64,000 bases of DNA from an uncultured Candidatus Puniceispirillum sp. (GTDB lineage: Bacteria; Pseudomonadota; Alphaproteobacteria; Puniceispirillales; Puniceispirillaceae): positions 215,699-279,698 of the forward strand of contig CAJJBY010000006.1 of the NCBI GenBank assembly GCA_905182545.1. Direction: 5' to 3'. The notes below the pieces were generated by a model. That model did no database searches, was not told the origin of the DNA, and saw only the letters and a program-made list of their open reading frames with translations. A program made the position numbers and the translations under genes. Position 1 is the stretch's first letter; each line of letters starts with the position of its first letter. Below, piece by piece: positions 1-8,534 of the stretch.

Positions 1-399
1 TTGTCAAACGTCGTTTTGCGCCACAACCGATTAGCATCGGGTGTTCGTGCTGCGGTTGATGCTTGGGGGCTTCAAAATTGCGCAGTTGCACCAAAATGGC
101 ATTCGGATACGGTGACAGCGATCGTTGTTCCAGAAAAACATGATGCCAATGATGTTATCAAGGCGGCTTATCACAATTATGGCGTTTCGCTTGGCGGCGG
201 TCTTGGAAAAGTGGCCGGCAAAGTCTTCCGCATCGGTCATTTGGGTTGGCTAAATGAAACAATGGTTTTGCGCGTATTGGGCGGCGTTGAAATGGCGATG
301 CGCGACGCAGGCATTCCGTTCCAAGCTGGCTCAGGTGTTGGCGCTGCGGTGGAGTATTACACTGATACCCGCCAAGCTCTCAGTGTGGCGGCTGAATAG
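1..399 (+). CDS. Class V aminotransferase, C-terminal part (serine-glyoxylate aminotransferase-like)
   Basis: This is the last 132 residues of a gene that begins before the window. The sequence resembles the small domain of fold-type I, class V PLP-dependent aminotransferases. It has a run around residues 64-84 (GGLGKVAGKVFRIGHLGW) that matches the end of serine-glyoxylate and alanine-glyoxylate aminotransferases, where the Arg of the FRIGH segment binds the substrate carboxylate. The PLP-binding lysine lies upstream and is not visible. Serine-glyoxylate transamination makes hydroxypyruvate and glycine and serves photorespiratory glycolate or serine-cycle C1 metabolism. I cannot tell which from this fragment. 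A hairpin terminator follows 25 bases after the stop. Confidence 0.8.
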   Translation: MSNVVLRHNRLASGVRAAVDAWGLQNCAVAPKWHSDTVTAIVVPEKHDANDVIKAAYHNYGVSLGGGLGKVAGKVFRIGHLGWLNETMVLRVLGGVEMAMRDAGIPFQAGSGVGAAVEYYTDTRQALSVAAE

Positions 400-424
400 A
401 CTCATATATGAAGCGTAAATAATC

Positions 425-483
425 AAAGGGCTGGGCATGGCTGGTCAGGTTTTATATCCTGAAAAGCCTTGCTCCAGCCCTTT
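425..483 (+). terminator. Probable Rho-independent terminator after the aminotransferase
   Basis: AAAGGGCTGG at 425-434 pairs perfectly with CCAGCCCTTT at 474-483, across a 39-base loop that can fold further. A short T run ends the 3' arm. It lies directly downstream of the aminotransferase stop. The next gene is on the opposite strand and ends at 542, so the hairpin could serve both directions. Confidence 0.6.
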
Positions 484-541
484 TCTACTGGGTGGACGCC
501 AGCACGCGCCTGCGGATAAAAAGCCGAATGCGAATTCGCTT

Positions 542-1267
542 TCAAGACGCGTTGATTAACTCCAGCTTCACGTTGTCTTTGGCGTCAAGCGCGGTTATCA
601 GCGTTGTGGTGTAAACGATTGTATGATCGCATAAATCATATCGACGGCTTAGCTTTTCGCGAGTGGCTTTTTCTTCCATTGTTTTTGGTATTTTGGATCT
701 CTCCCACATTGATAAATTGGGTCTTCGGGTAAGCAGAAGGGTTGATACGCTATCTTTGTCAATCAGTTTTTGCTGCCAAAGTCCAATCACTTGAGAGTCA
801 AAGCTGCTTTCAAAAGATGGCCAAGCCTCCTCGCAAAGCTGTAAAAATTTGTCGTAATTCTCTTTAGGGGTCTCAAACCAGCGAAATGCATAATTTCCTT
901 GCTTAACCGGTAGTTCGCTCGTTTTTGGGCGTAATGTTGGGGCAAGAAGCTTTGTTGTGTGGCTTTTTATGAATTTCAAACCGCTAAGAATATCGTCTGA
1001 TCTTAATGAGGCGGTTTTTATATCTGGCCAAACAGAAATCATTGTTAAAACATCTCGTGGAAGACCAATTTGGCTTCGCCAGATCCCATAGAGAAAAGCG
1101 TGCCCATCAGAGTTTTTGAAATAGCTAGAATTTTGAATCTGTTCGGCAACGTCTGACCAATGTCGTGGTGCGCAGCTAACCTCATGATGAACGTAAATTG
1201 GGGACATGGCTGCATCAACTCCAATGGCATTGGGCATCATAAAAGTTCTCTTCATTGCCTCAATCAA
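542..1267 (-). CDS. Hypothetical protein, possible dimeric alpha/beta-barrel (NIPSNAP-like)
   Basis: A 241-residue soluble protein with no signal peptide or membrane segment. I do not recognise a characterised family. The distribution of short strands with aromatic residues (YVHHEVSCAPRHW near residue 25, YAFRWFETPKENYDKFL near 127) resembles two ferredoxin-like halves, as in NIPSNAP or ABM-type dimeric alpha/beta-barrel proteins. That is a fold-level guess. The next gene on the same strand ends 25 bases upstream of its start, so the two may be cotranscribed. No function can be assigned. Confidence 0.55.
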   Translation of the reverse strand: MIEAMKRTFMMPNAIGVDAAMSPIYVHHEVSCAPRHWSDVAEQIQNSSYFKNSDGHAFLYGIWRSQIGLPRDVLTMISVWPDIKTASLRSDDILSGLKFIKSHTTKLLAPTLRPKTSELPVKQGNYAFRWFETPKENYDKFLQLCEEAWPSFESSFDSQVIGLWQQKLIDKDSVSTLLLTRRPNLSMWERSKIPKTMEEKATREKLSRRYDLCDHTIVYTTTLITALDAKDNVKLELINAS

Positions 1268-1292
1268 TCGAAACCGACATCATGAATGTGGG

Positions 1293-1733
1293 TTAAATCT
1301 TATTGCCATTCATGCTGGATAATAAGTAATCATCTGCCGTTTCCTTTAGGAATTTTGCAGACATTGCCTCGCAAGCGCGTTTGCCGGGATTGGTTGAAAG
1401 TTCCAATGTTGTGCGGTTGAGCTGATAGCGCGTGTTTGAAAAGCCTTCTCGGTCGAGCCAAGAAATTGAATTTGCGCTGATCTCGGTTTTAAGGGTTTTG
1501 CTCAAACGGATATGATTTGTCTCAAATCTCAGACGGGATACGCTTTGGCGATCTTCAGCGAACAAAAAGAATAAAGGTTCTTCGTTATCTTTTGACTCGA
1601 TGGTTTTGCAGAGGATTCCAATGCCATTCTCGAATGGTTCAAATGTATTGCTATTGACTGATTGCATCCCCGCAAAAAAGATCAATGCGATCTCAAAAGC
1701 ACAGACAGAAAATAGGGTAAGTTTGCGGATCAT
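1293..1733 (-). CDS. Hypothetical exported or membrane-anchored protein
   Basis: A 146-residue protein with a hydrophobic N-terminus (basic MIRK, then about 20 apolar residues), consistent with a signal peptide or anchor. The remainder is polar, with two cysteines (near residues 42 and 119) that could pair in the periplasm. It is upstream of the 542-1267 gene on the same strand. I recognise no family. Confidence 0.55.
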   Translation of the reverse strand: MIRKLTLFSVCAFEIALIFFAGMQSVNSNTFEPFENGIGILCKTIESKDNEEPLFFLFAEDRQSVSRLRFETNHIRLSKTLKTEISANSISWLDREGFSNTRYQLNRTTLELSTNPGKRACEAMSAKFLKETADDYLLSSMNGNKI

Positions 1734-1862
1734 TTGATTGCACCTAAGTTCGAAGATCTTTTAGTCTGCCGAGTAATAAAATCAAAGTCCAGACGTCTAG
1801 TTAATGCGATTAGGCGTGAGTGATGAATGCCGAAAGCGGTCCGTAAAAAATATTGATTTTGA

Positions 1863-2675
1863 TCAAGCGTAAACGCTCACAAGAAGTTGCAAACCAACAA
1901 CACCCAAAACAAGATGTAACAAAAGATAGAATTGCTGATCAGTCATCAAATCACTTATTTTGCGCCCCAGAATTACCCCAATAGGAATAGCTGGCAAAAG
2001 CAATAGCGAGATAATGAGGCTCGATTTAGACAAAATATCAAGTTCCCAATAAAGCGGGACTTTGGTGAGGTTCAATATAAAGAAAAACGCACCCGCTGAG
2101 CCGATAAAAACAGTCCGTGGCACCTTGCAAGATAATAGAAATATCTGCAAAGGGATGCCGCCTGAAACTGAAATAAAGCTGGCAATGCCTGAAAGTGTGC
2201 ACCAAAAACCGCCCCAGCTCCAAAGCGCGATTGGCCTGTTTTGCAAAGGTGGGATGGGGACAAGGTCTACTTTGACGGGCAGAAAACGTTTTTTGAAATA
2301 TAAAAAAGCTGTCAACACCGACATGCTGCCAATAAAGGTGACAAGCGCAGCGTTAGATATGTAATCGAAAAAATACCAGCCAAGACCATGCCCCAATAAA
2401 CCAAAAATCAACATGATAATGAGCAACTTATAATTGATTTTATTTTTTGAAAAAAACACCACCCAGATATCAATAATCAATAAAATTGGCAGCGTGACGG
2501 CCAACGCAACGCGTGGCGATGTAACAAGTATAAGCAAGGGAACGCCCAGTGCGACGGCGCCACCAAAGCCGGATTTTGAAACCGCAGTGATAAGCACCGC
2601 AATAAAACCAATAGCGTAAAACAGGAAAGGCGTGACAACGCCAACCGCGCCAAATAAATCTGTGAAATAGTTCAA
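1863..2675 (-). CDS. TauE/SafE family permease
   Basis: A 270-residue integral membrane protein with about eight hydrophobic segments. It has the family's N-terminal half (FIAVLITAVSKSGFGGAVAL near residues 23-42, with a Gly-rich SKSGFGGA turn) and a second related half near residues 160-200 (SGGIPLQIFLLS). TauE/SafE proteins (DUF81) export small anions such as sulfite, sulfoacetate or other organic acids. The substrate here is unknown. It starts with ATG at 2675, and no partner gene overlaps it. Two dioxygenases of the taurine dioxygenase superfamily lie 1-3 kb away, which weakly fits export of a sulfur oxyanion, but I infer no direct link. Confidence 0.85.
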   Translation of the reverse strand: MNYFTDLFGAVGVVTPFLFYAIGFIAVLITAVSKSGFGGAVALGVPLLILVTSPRVALAVTLPILLIIDIWVVFFSKNKINYKLLIIMLIFGLLGHGLGWYFFDYISNAALVTFIGSMSVLTAFLYFKKRFLPVKVDLVPIPPLQNRPIALWSWGGFWCTLSGIASFISVSGGIPLQIFLLSCKVPRTVFIGSAGAFFFILNLTKVPLYWELDILSKSSLIISLLLLPAIPIGVILGRKISDLMTDQQFYLLLHLVLGVVGLQLLVSVYA

Positions 2676-2892
2676 GCTATTGTTCCGTCCTAATTTGAGG
2701 CTGCCTAGACTTTAGCCACATTGTCTTACTTGGCAAGGTCTAACCAAGCTGTCATTTATGGGCTTGCCAAGCATCTATTCAAAAAATATCTAAAATATGA
2801 TTTTTTGATGAAAAAACTTTGTTTCTTAGAATCTTAAACCGCATCATCGCTTGTTTTGAAAGAGAATTACCAAGCGGAGGTTTTTCCCTTTC

Positions 2893-3444
2893 TTGTTGGG
2901 GTTTTTCAGTGATGGTAAGATTGTGCTAGGCTTTTATCGTGATGTTAAAGGGAATGTGGTTGCAATGAATATCTTAGCCAAAATTGGACTGAGTGATGGA
3001 TTTGGCGTGGATGTTTCTGCGTTTGGCGATCTAAAGCTAAAAGTTAGTCTGGAAGATGTCCCGTTTGACAAACTTAAAGCTCTATCAAACCCAAATGATC
3101 CCTTGGATACATTGGAAACCCTTACCGAACTTAATAAAACCGTTTCCTTTAAAGGCGCTTCGATTCATTATGTCGATGGAATACTGGCGGATAAAATATT
3201 TGAACAAGCGCCGCCAACGAGCTAGTTGAATGCAATCCTCCGTCAACAATTAACCTTTTTTCTGAATGCTTATCCAGCTGAGCGCGAGCAGATACTTGAT
3301 GCTGTTGCTGGTTTTCTTAAGGGCAAAAATGCCTTTTTGATGAAACTGGAGGCAAGCACACCAATTCCGGTTAAAGATTTGCTGAACAAATTTACATCAG
3401 GTCAGATCAACAGGGATTTGGCGGTTACCGTAATTGGCAGTTAA
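2893..3444 (+). pseudogene. Hypothetical gene broken by one in-frame TAG
   Basis: Two reading frames, of 110 and 72 residues, share one frame and are separated only by a single TAG at 3223-3225. Read through, they give about 183 residues. The join is smooth: the first part ends in a helix-like KIFEQAPPTS, and the second begins immediately with an amphipathic NAILRQQLTFFLNAY stretch. The only start is TTG at 2893, with GGAGG at 2876-2880, and there is no signal peptide. The piece looks like the C-terminal part of a longer protein that has lost its front. Alternatives are a sequencing error (TAG for CAG or similar) or two short overlapping genes. I recognise no function. Confidence 0.5.
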
Positions 3445-3632
3445 AGCCTTATGAATAGTCACCAATAGTTAAGGTGGTAATCAATCGACGCTGATATAAG
3501 ATAAGGAAAATGGCGGAGACGGTGTCTGCTCCAAAAGATTCAAGTTATTGATTATAATCCATTTGTAAGACGATAGAGAATCTTACTCCACATTCTACCC
3601 CACACTAATGTTAGGGTTATTGGGCCGCTTTG

Positions 3633-4460
3633 CTACACGGGGATTTCACCCTGCGCAGTGCATCGGTGGAGTTTTCTTGGCATGTCTTCGGTGTAATCGC
3701 GGACAGCGTAGTGCATCGTCCGACGATTATCCCAAACTAAGACATCTCCCACACGCCACTGATGGCGGTAGATATTCTCCGGTTGGGTTGAAACCCTGTT
3801 CATGTAGTTTAACATCCAAGATCCTTCTTCTGCACTGACATTTTCAATTTCAGTGGTGAAGTGTGGATTAACAAATATAGCTTGTTGGTTTGTGCCACTG
3901 GGTAATCTTACGATGGGATGTGATTGTGGCGGCTTTATCTCAGACTTATTTATTGGCCTTGCATCAGAAGTGCTGGCAATGCTTCTTTGGAAAGTTGCCA
4001 TTCCACTATGGAGTGCTCTCATGCCGTGGATCATTTCCTTCATATTATCTGAGAGATTCTTGTATGCATTGACCATATTACAAAGCATCGTGTCACCGTG
4101 GCCTTCCGGTATAATAAGTGAGTGTAAAATAGTTGCTGACGGTGGTTGTTCTGAATGAGAGATATCAGAGTGCCAATAATCATTTGGCGCACCTGGGCGC
4201 CCAGGCTGGTTTTCCAGTATCAGAACTTCAGGTAACCCCTTGACACTCGCGCGCGTCTTCAGTGGGTGCGAATTAACTGGACCAAAAAATTCAGAAAAGG
4301 CAACTTGCGTGTCAGGGCTTAAATTCTGGTCTCTGAATAAAAGTACAAGATTGTCATTGTACAGTTCTAGAATGTCGACTTTTGTTTCGTTGTTTATTTT
4401 GTTCAGATCAATGTCGCAGATTTCAATTCCTAAGGCTCCATTTATACATTTTGTTTTCAT
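3633..4460 (-). CDS. TauD/TfdA-family Fe(II)/2-oxoglutarate dioxygenase
   Basis: About 275 residues, the usual length of the taurine dioxygenase family. The iron-binding facial triad is visible: H97 and D99 in YWHSDISH, and the distal His near residue 250 in RRTMHYAV. The 2-oxoglutarate-binding Arg is near residue 266 (LHRCT). These enzymes couple 2-oxoglutarate decarboxylation to hydroxylation of taurine, other sulfonates or aryloxy acids. The substrate is not predictable here. I chose the ATG at 4460 because GAGG sits seven bases before it. An in-frame ATG 18 bases earlier lacks such a site. It is divergent from the next dioxygenase gene, across a 290-base gap. Confidence 0.85.
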   Translation of the reverse strand: MKTKCINGALGIEICDIDLNKINNETKVDILELYNDNLVLLFRDQNLSPDTQVAFSEFFGPVNSHPLKTRASVKGLPEVLILENQPGRPGAPNDYWHSDISHSEQPPSATILHSLIIPEGHGDTMLCNMVNAYKNLSDNMKEMIHGMRALHSGMATFQRSIASTSDARPINKSEIKPPQSHPIVRLPSGTNQQAIFVNPHFTTEIENVSAEEGSWMLNYMNRVSTQPENIYRHQWRVGDVLVWDNRRTMHYAVRDYTEDMPRKLHRCTAQGEIPV

Positions 4461-4753
4461 CAATTGCCTCTTCATCAACGCTGCCGTTGCGTATCTAATG
4501 TGTGCAATTGTAATACTGAATGATTTTTCAACAAAATGTCAAAGCTTTACCTTCACGTCGTATCCCACATTTTAACGCACATTAAAATTGGGTTTACTGA
4601 AGCTATTTTCTGTTTCAGACTATTTTTGCCAGAGGGAGTGGATCGGATCTTGAGTCTTAGCCAACAGACCTTTGATGGGTTGTTGGACTCAGGGCGCAGT
4701 GATACGATTTTGTACGAACGGTTCATTTGGTCGATGTTTTGAGGTCAATTCTG

Positions 4754-5797
4754 ATGCTGCCAGAACATATTAACATCCCCGCTGCATGGTTAGGTGCAGA
4801 TCTGGCAAACAAATCTGATATTTGGCATTACAAGCTTCAAGATGAAGAAATTGGCGAGTTAATCACAGCCGCGAACAAATTTTGTGCATCTGGAGAAGAA
4901 TTGGGGAAGATTAACCCACAAAACTTTGTATTAGATAAATTTGCTTTCAGGCTCTCTGAACTCCAAGAGGAGCTTAGAACAGGAATTGGATTTAAACTTA
5001 TTTCTGGGTTGCCGGTGGACCAGTTGACTCCTGAAATATACTCTACAGTTTTTTGTGGCTTGGGTAGCTTCCTGGGTAAGGCGAGGTCTCAGAATGCTGC
5101 TGGACACCTGTTAGGTCATGTTCGAGATACTGGGGCGAGTGCCAAAGACCCATCCGTCAGAATATATCAAACCTCTGCGCGTCAAACCTTTCATACAGAC
5201 CGTTCAGATGTCGTTGGTCTATTGTGCATCAGAGAGGCTAAAGAAGGAGGCGACTCATTATTGGCTTCTAGCGTGACTGCATTCAACGAAGTAATGAAGA
5301 AGTCGCCAAGCTTGGCTGAAGAACTGATGCGGCCGGTAGCATATGATCGCCGTGGAGAGATACCGACTGGTCAAAAACCTTATATGACGATACCGGTTGT
5401 TAATTGGTACAAGGGAAAACTCACCTGCATATACCAAAGGGAATACATCATATCTGCCCAACGATATGAAGATGCGCCAAAGCTGACAAAATCACAAATT
5501 GAAGCTTTTGACCTTTTTGATGAGGTTTTGAATGACGACAAAATAAACCTCAAAATGAGGTTAAGACCTGGTGACATGCAGTTTGTTTACAATCACAGCC
5601 TTTTTCATGATCGAACCGGTTTTGTCGATTGGCCCGAGCCTGAAAAAACACGGCATCTTTTGCGCCTTTGGATCTCGTTGCCTGGCGACAGAGAATTACC
5701 GCCAACCTTTTCACAAGCTTATGGAAACCTTGATGTAGGTGATCGTGGCGGTGTCGTGACCAAAGAGACAATTCTCCACGCCCCATTAGATGCCTAA
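4754..5797 (+). CDS. TauD/TfdA-like Fe(II)/2-oxoglutarate dioxygenase, second type
   Basis: About 347 residues, longer than TauD. It carries H147 and D149 in TFHTDRSD, a distal His in the NHSLFHDRTGF segment near residue 285, and an Arg in RHLLRLW near residue 308. The order matches the TauD/TfdA superfamily, nearest to the gamma-butyrobetaine-hydroxylase-like or fungal-type members, and is not a copy of the neighbouring gene. An upstream TTG at 4727 is in frame, but GAGG at 4741-4744 is well placed for the ATG at 4754. The substrate is unknown. The two dioxygenases are divergently transcribed and may share a control region. Confidence 0.8.
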   Translation: MLPEHINIPAAWLGADLANKSDIWHYKLQDEEIGELITAANKFCASGEELGKINPQNFVLDKFAFRLSELQEELRTGIGFKLISGLPVDQLTPEIYSTVFCGLGSFLGKARSQNAAGHLLGHVRDTGASAKDPSVRIYQTSARQTFHTDRSDVVGLLCIREAKEGGDSLLASSVTAFNEVMKKSPSLAEELMRPVAYDRRGEIPTGQKPYMTIPVVNWYKGKLTCIYQREYIISAQRYEDAPKLTKSQIEAFDLFDEVLNDDKINLKMRLRPGDMQFVYNHSLFHDRTGFVDWPEPEKTRHLLRLWISLPGDRELPPTFSQAYGNLDVGDRGGVVTKETILHAPLDA

Positions 5798-6110
5798 TGA
5801 TAACATGCTTAGCTAGACCCCGCTCTGTTGTCACCGGGCAATACTTAAAAATGGGCGCTGCTGCATACACGGCGGTTCCAGTGCCGGTCCGCGCACCTTA
5901 GAAGGGCGCTTCGTAATTGCTGCCGCGCAATTTAAGCGCGCGGGAGGTCTTAGGTTTTTGTGGTGGCTGAGAGGGTGAAAAATGCTAAAGGAGGGGCAAT
6001 CATGCGTGAGTTGAGGTCGATTGAAGCCCAAATCATACTTTTTGGGCTCAGGACACCAGCTAATTTTGCATCGGGGCTATAAAATAGCCCGAACACCATT
6101 GGAGAACCTC
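5798..6110. other. 313-base gap with two tandem hairpins
   Basis: No coding sequence is supported here. The only structure is a pair of hairpins just before the next start. AGCCCAAA (6025-6032) pairs with TTTGGGCT (6041-6048). GGGCTAT (6074-6080) pairs with ATAGCCC (6084-6090). Neither is followed by a T run, so they look more like leader structures than terminators. The first arm (AGCCC) can also pair with the second hairpin's GGGCT, so alternative folds exist. Confidence 0.45.
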
Positions 6111-6452
6111 ATGGCAGAGACCGTGGTAATAAGGACGACAACGAAGGCAGCAGCAGAAAAGGGGCGGCGGGGTCGCCCAAAAGATGCGCAAGGCACGGAA
6201 AGCCAGGCGAGTTACTACGCCCGTAAGTACATGGAAGCCCAGGCTGCCAATACCAATGCGAGGGTGCAATCCGAGATCGACGAAGTCACCCGTCGGATGA
6301 TTGATGTTGAACAACAGTTGCTTGCAGCGCAAAATGCGAACAAGGATGTCACGTCGGTGAAGGAAGAGTTGGCCACGTTGCAAACTGAGCGGAAGGCAAA
6401 GAGAGAGAACCTTGTGTTTTGGCCAATGAAAAAAAGTTACCGTAAAGATTGA
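6111..6452 (+). CDS. Small AT-hook-like, coiled-coil protein
   Basis: A 113-residue protein. GGAGA at 6101-6105 precedes the ATG at 6111, so I reject the longer in-frame start at 6021. Near residues 18-26 it carries GRRGRPKDA, which contains the RGRP core of an AT-hook (minor-groove DNA contact). Residues 30-100 are a charged, Gln/Ala-rich helix with heptad spacing, likely a coiled coil, ending in a basic tail. The layout suggests a small DNA-binding dimer, possibly nucleoid-associated or regulatory. The function is inferred from shape alone. Two hairpins sit in its leader, and a DUF1989 gene follows 53 bases downstream on the same strand. Confidence 0.55.
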   Translation: MAETVVIRTTTKAAAEKGRRGRPKDAQGTESQASYYARKYMEAQAANTNARVQSEIDEVTRRMIDVEQQLLAAQNANKDVTSVKEELATLQTERKAKRENLVFWPMKKSYRKD

Positions 6453-6505
6453 TTTTTGTAAGAGATGGGCAAAGAATTTAGCCATTAGTGAAGGGAGCAC
6501 TGATT

Positions 6506-7114
6506 ATGAAAGCATCAGATAAAGCACTAGAAACCGTTCCGGCACGAAAAGGTAAAGCCGCTTATGTGAAAGCTGGTGAGGCTATTACCATTATTAATAC
6601 GCATGGCACGCAAGTTGTCGATACATGGTGCTTTATGACAGATAATCTGGCTGAGTTTATGTCAATGGAACATCAGCGCAGTGTTACTCAATCGGTATTT
6701 CCAGCTATCGGTGTGCCACTATATAGCAACTATCGTAGGCCACTCTTAACGCTTGAAAAAGACACCTCACCGGGGCGGCATGATACAATACTTGCCGCTT
6801 GTGATATCTATCGCTATCAGATGCTTGGCTGTAAAGACTATCATGATAATTGTACAGATAATCTGGCAGCGGCGATGACAAAAATAGGCTTGATCGTACC
6901 TGAAACGCCATCACCGCTTAACCTGTGGATGAACATTCCGTTTACCCTTGATGGTGCAACAGATTTTTGCCCGCCTTTATCCAAGCCTGGGGATTATGTC
7001 TGTCTGCGCGCCCATCATGATGTTGTTGTTGTCATGTCAACTTGCCCGCAAGATATGGTGCCGATAAATGGGGAGGAAATGATCGTTCGAGAAGTGCATT
7101 ATTATGTTGAGTAA
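6506..7114 (+). CDS. DUF1989 (urea carboxylase-associated) family protein
   Basis: 202 residues from the ATG at 6506, with GGGAG nine bases upstream. It has the hallmark segments of the family: a GTQVVDTWCF strand near residue 35, the SVFPAIGVPLYSNYRRPLLTL region, CDIYRYQMLGC with paired Cys and an HDNC, and the C-terminal CPQDMVPINGEE signature. Family members are paralogues of the urea-carboxylase-associated proteins found with urea amidolyase and ABC transporters; they are thought to act on small amine, guanidine or urea compounds. No urea carboxylase gene is nearby, so this is an orphan copy. Confidence 0.8.
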   Translation: MKASDKALETVPARKGKAAYVKAGEAITIINTHGTQVVDTWCFMTDNLAEFMSMEHQRSVTQSVFPAIGVPLYSNYRRPLLTLEKDTSPGRHDTILAACDIYRYQMLGCKDYHDNCTDNLAAAMTKIGLIVPETPSPLNLWMNIPFTLDGATDFCPPLSKPGDYVCLRAHHDVVVVMSTCPQDMVPINGEEMIVREVHYYVE

Positions 7115-7434
7115 GTAAACTATCTTTCTGCTAACGTCTCTAAACTGTCCTATATGTTATAAAGATCCTGGGTAAGACGAAAGACGTGAGATTGCGATGG
7201 GGTAAGGGGCATTTGTTGGATCCTCTCCCGTAGCAGCGAGAAAGCCACGACGGCATGTTAATAGCTATGCGCTTCCTCGCTATTGTGATTGGCATATTTG
7301 CAATGCTAACTTAGCCAGCGCAGAGCTTAATAATTGTCCAGATCCTGCTTAAACTTTATCTGCAATCTTTCTAACTTTGTGACGGGCGTTGTGCGACCAG
7401 ACCTTTTAACTTTCTATGTGATGGATAATCTAAA
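7115..7434. other. 320-base gap, no supported gene
   Basis: No tRNA, terminator or convincing gene is visible. A 19-codon hydrophobic frame (about 7255-7314, MLIAMRFLAIVIGIFAMLT) could be a decayed membrane segment, but it has no ribosome-binding site. The gap lies between the DUF1989 gene and a broken methyltransferase gene and may be degraded coding DNA. Confidence 0.35.
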
Positions 7435-8113
7435 TTGGTGTTGCGCAAAAATATTCCATCAACAGCAAGCGTTGTTCAGGAAAAAAGTGGGGGCTTCCTG
7501 CATTCTCCAGCGGCGGAGAGAAATTTAGCCGACATAATTGATCTCGTTTGCAGTTGCTTACCAACAAGCGGCAATGCTCTAGAAATTGCAAGCGGTACTG
7601 GCCAGCACATAACCGAGCTTGCTGCCGCTCGTTCCTGACTTGGTCTGGCAACCGTCAGACATAGATGAGACACGCTTGAATAGCATCGCCTCAAGAAGCC
7701 TTTCAAAACAGTTACCGAATCTTTTACCACCCATAAGACTGGATGTAACGGATAAGGGCTGGTCAGCCTTGTGCTCCAATCAGGATTTTATTTTATTGGT
7801 TAACCTGTTGCACCTTGTAAGTGAGAGTGAGGTCAAGGCGATCATAAGTGGGATTTCTCAATGCCTAGTCCAAGGGGGGCGCTGCGTAATTTATGGCCCG
7901 TTTATGCGAAACGGCGTTCTCACCAGCAGTGGTGACAAAGCCTTCCATCAGAGCTTGATAGAGGCTGACCCAGATATTGGTTACAAAGATGACGCTTGGA
8001 TGCTTGGCCTGTTTCAAAAGCATAAGCTTGAGACTGTCAAAGTTTTAGAAATGCCGGCTAATAACTTGGCGTTCGTGCTGGAGAAGAGCCACATCAGGCA
8101 GCCAAAGGCCTGA
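7435..8113 (+). pseudogene. DUF938 SAM-dependent methyltransferase, frameshifted
   Basis: Two overlapping frames join into one DUF938 protein of about 225 residues. The first (from 7435) carries the N-terminal FLHSPAAERN segment and the SAM motif ALEIASGTGQH. The second (from about 7630) continues with PDLVWQPSDID, LPPIRLDV, NLLHLVSESE, CVIYGPFMRNG, AFHQSLIEADP and the terminal MPANNLAFVLE. The frame changes near 7632, within CGTTCCTGAC, where one base too many (or two too few) is present. The start is a weak TTG or GTG. DUF938 proteins are uncharacterised class I methyltransferases. It may be a true pseudogene or another of the indel errors seen throughout the window. Confidence 0.75.
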
Positions 8114-8188
8114 ACTTGCAAGAGCTGAAGGCACAACAGGTTCAATCCTCTTTACATAGATTAATGGAAGATTATTGAATTAGGTAAA

Positions 8189-8279
8189 TGGCGGAGAGAC
8201 AGGGATTCGAACCCTGGAAGGTGTCGCCACCTTGCCGGTTTTCAAGACCGGTGCATTCAACCGCTCTGCCATCTCTCCG
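8189..8279 (-). tRNA. tRNA-Ser(UGA)
   Basis: Read on the minus strand, it folds as a class II tRNA. The acceptor stem CGGAGAG pairs with CTCTCCG. There is a D arm, an anticodon stem enclosing CTTGAAA with anticodon TGA, a long variable arm (AAGGTGGCGACACCTT) and a TTCGAAT T loop. The CCA is encoded at the 3' end. The long variable arm and TGA anticodon identify serine. It is transcribed toward the broken methyltransferase gene. Confidence 0.97.
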
Positions 8280-8534
8280 TCGAAGATGGAAGTAGCGGAA
8301 ATCAGACAGATCTGTCAATAACCATTCGGGTAGTTTTTCCAAATTGCCGCATTTTTATTAATTTTCTGCTGATCTTGTTATCATATGCTTGTCTAACCCG
8401 TGAAATCGGATCATATTAACGCCTTGTGACATTACGTGTCATGACCATGCTTTGGGGCTGAAGACTTTTTGGGTCGCACGGTTCCTCCAAAACTGGAAAA
8501 TGACTGTGTAGTGCGTGTTTTTCAGGAGTATTTG

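Noticed and set aside
5870..6020. Mobile-element end near the dioxygenase gene
   Set aside because: Short GC-rich inverted segments are present, but no transposase, terminal repeat pair or target duplication could be found.
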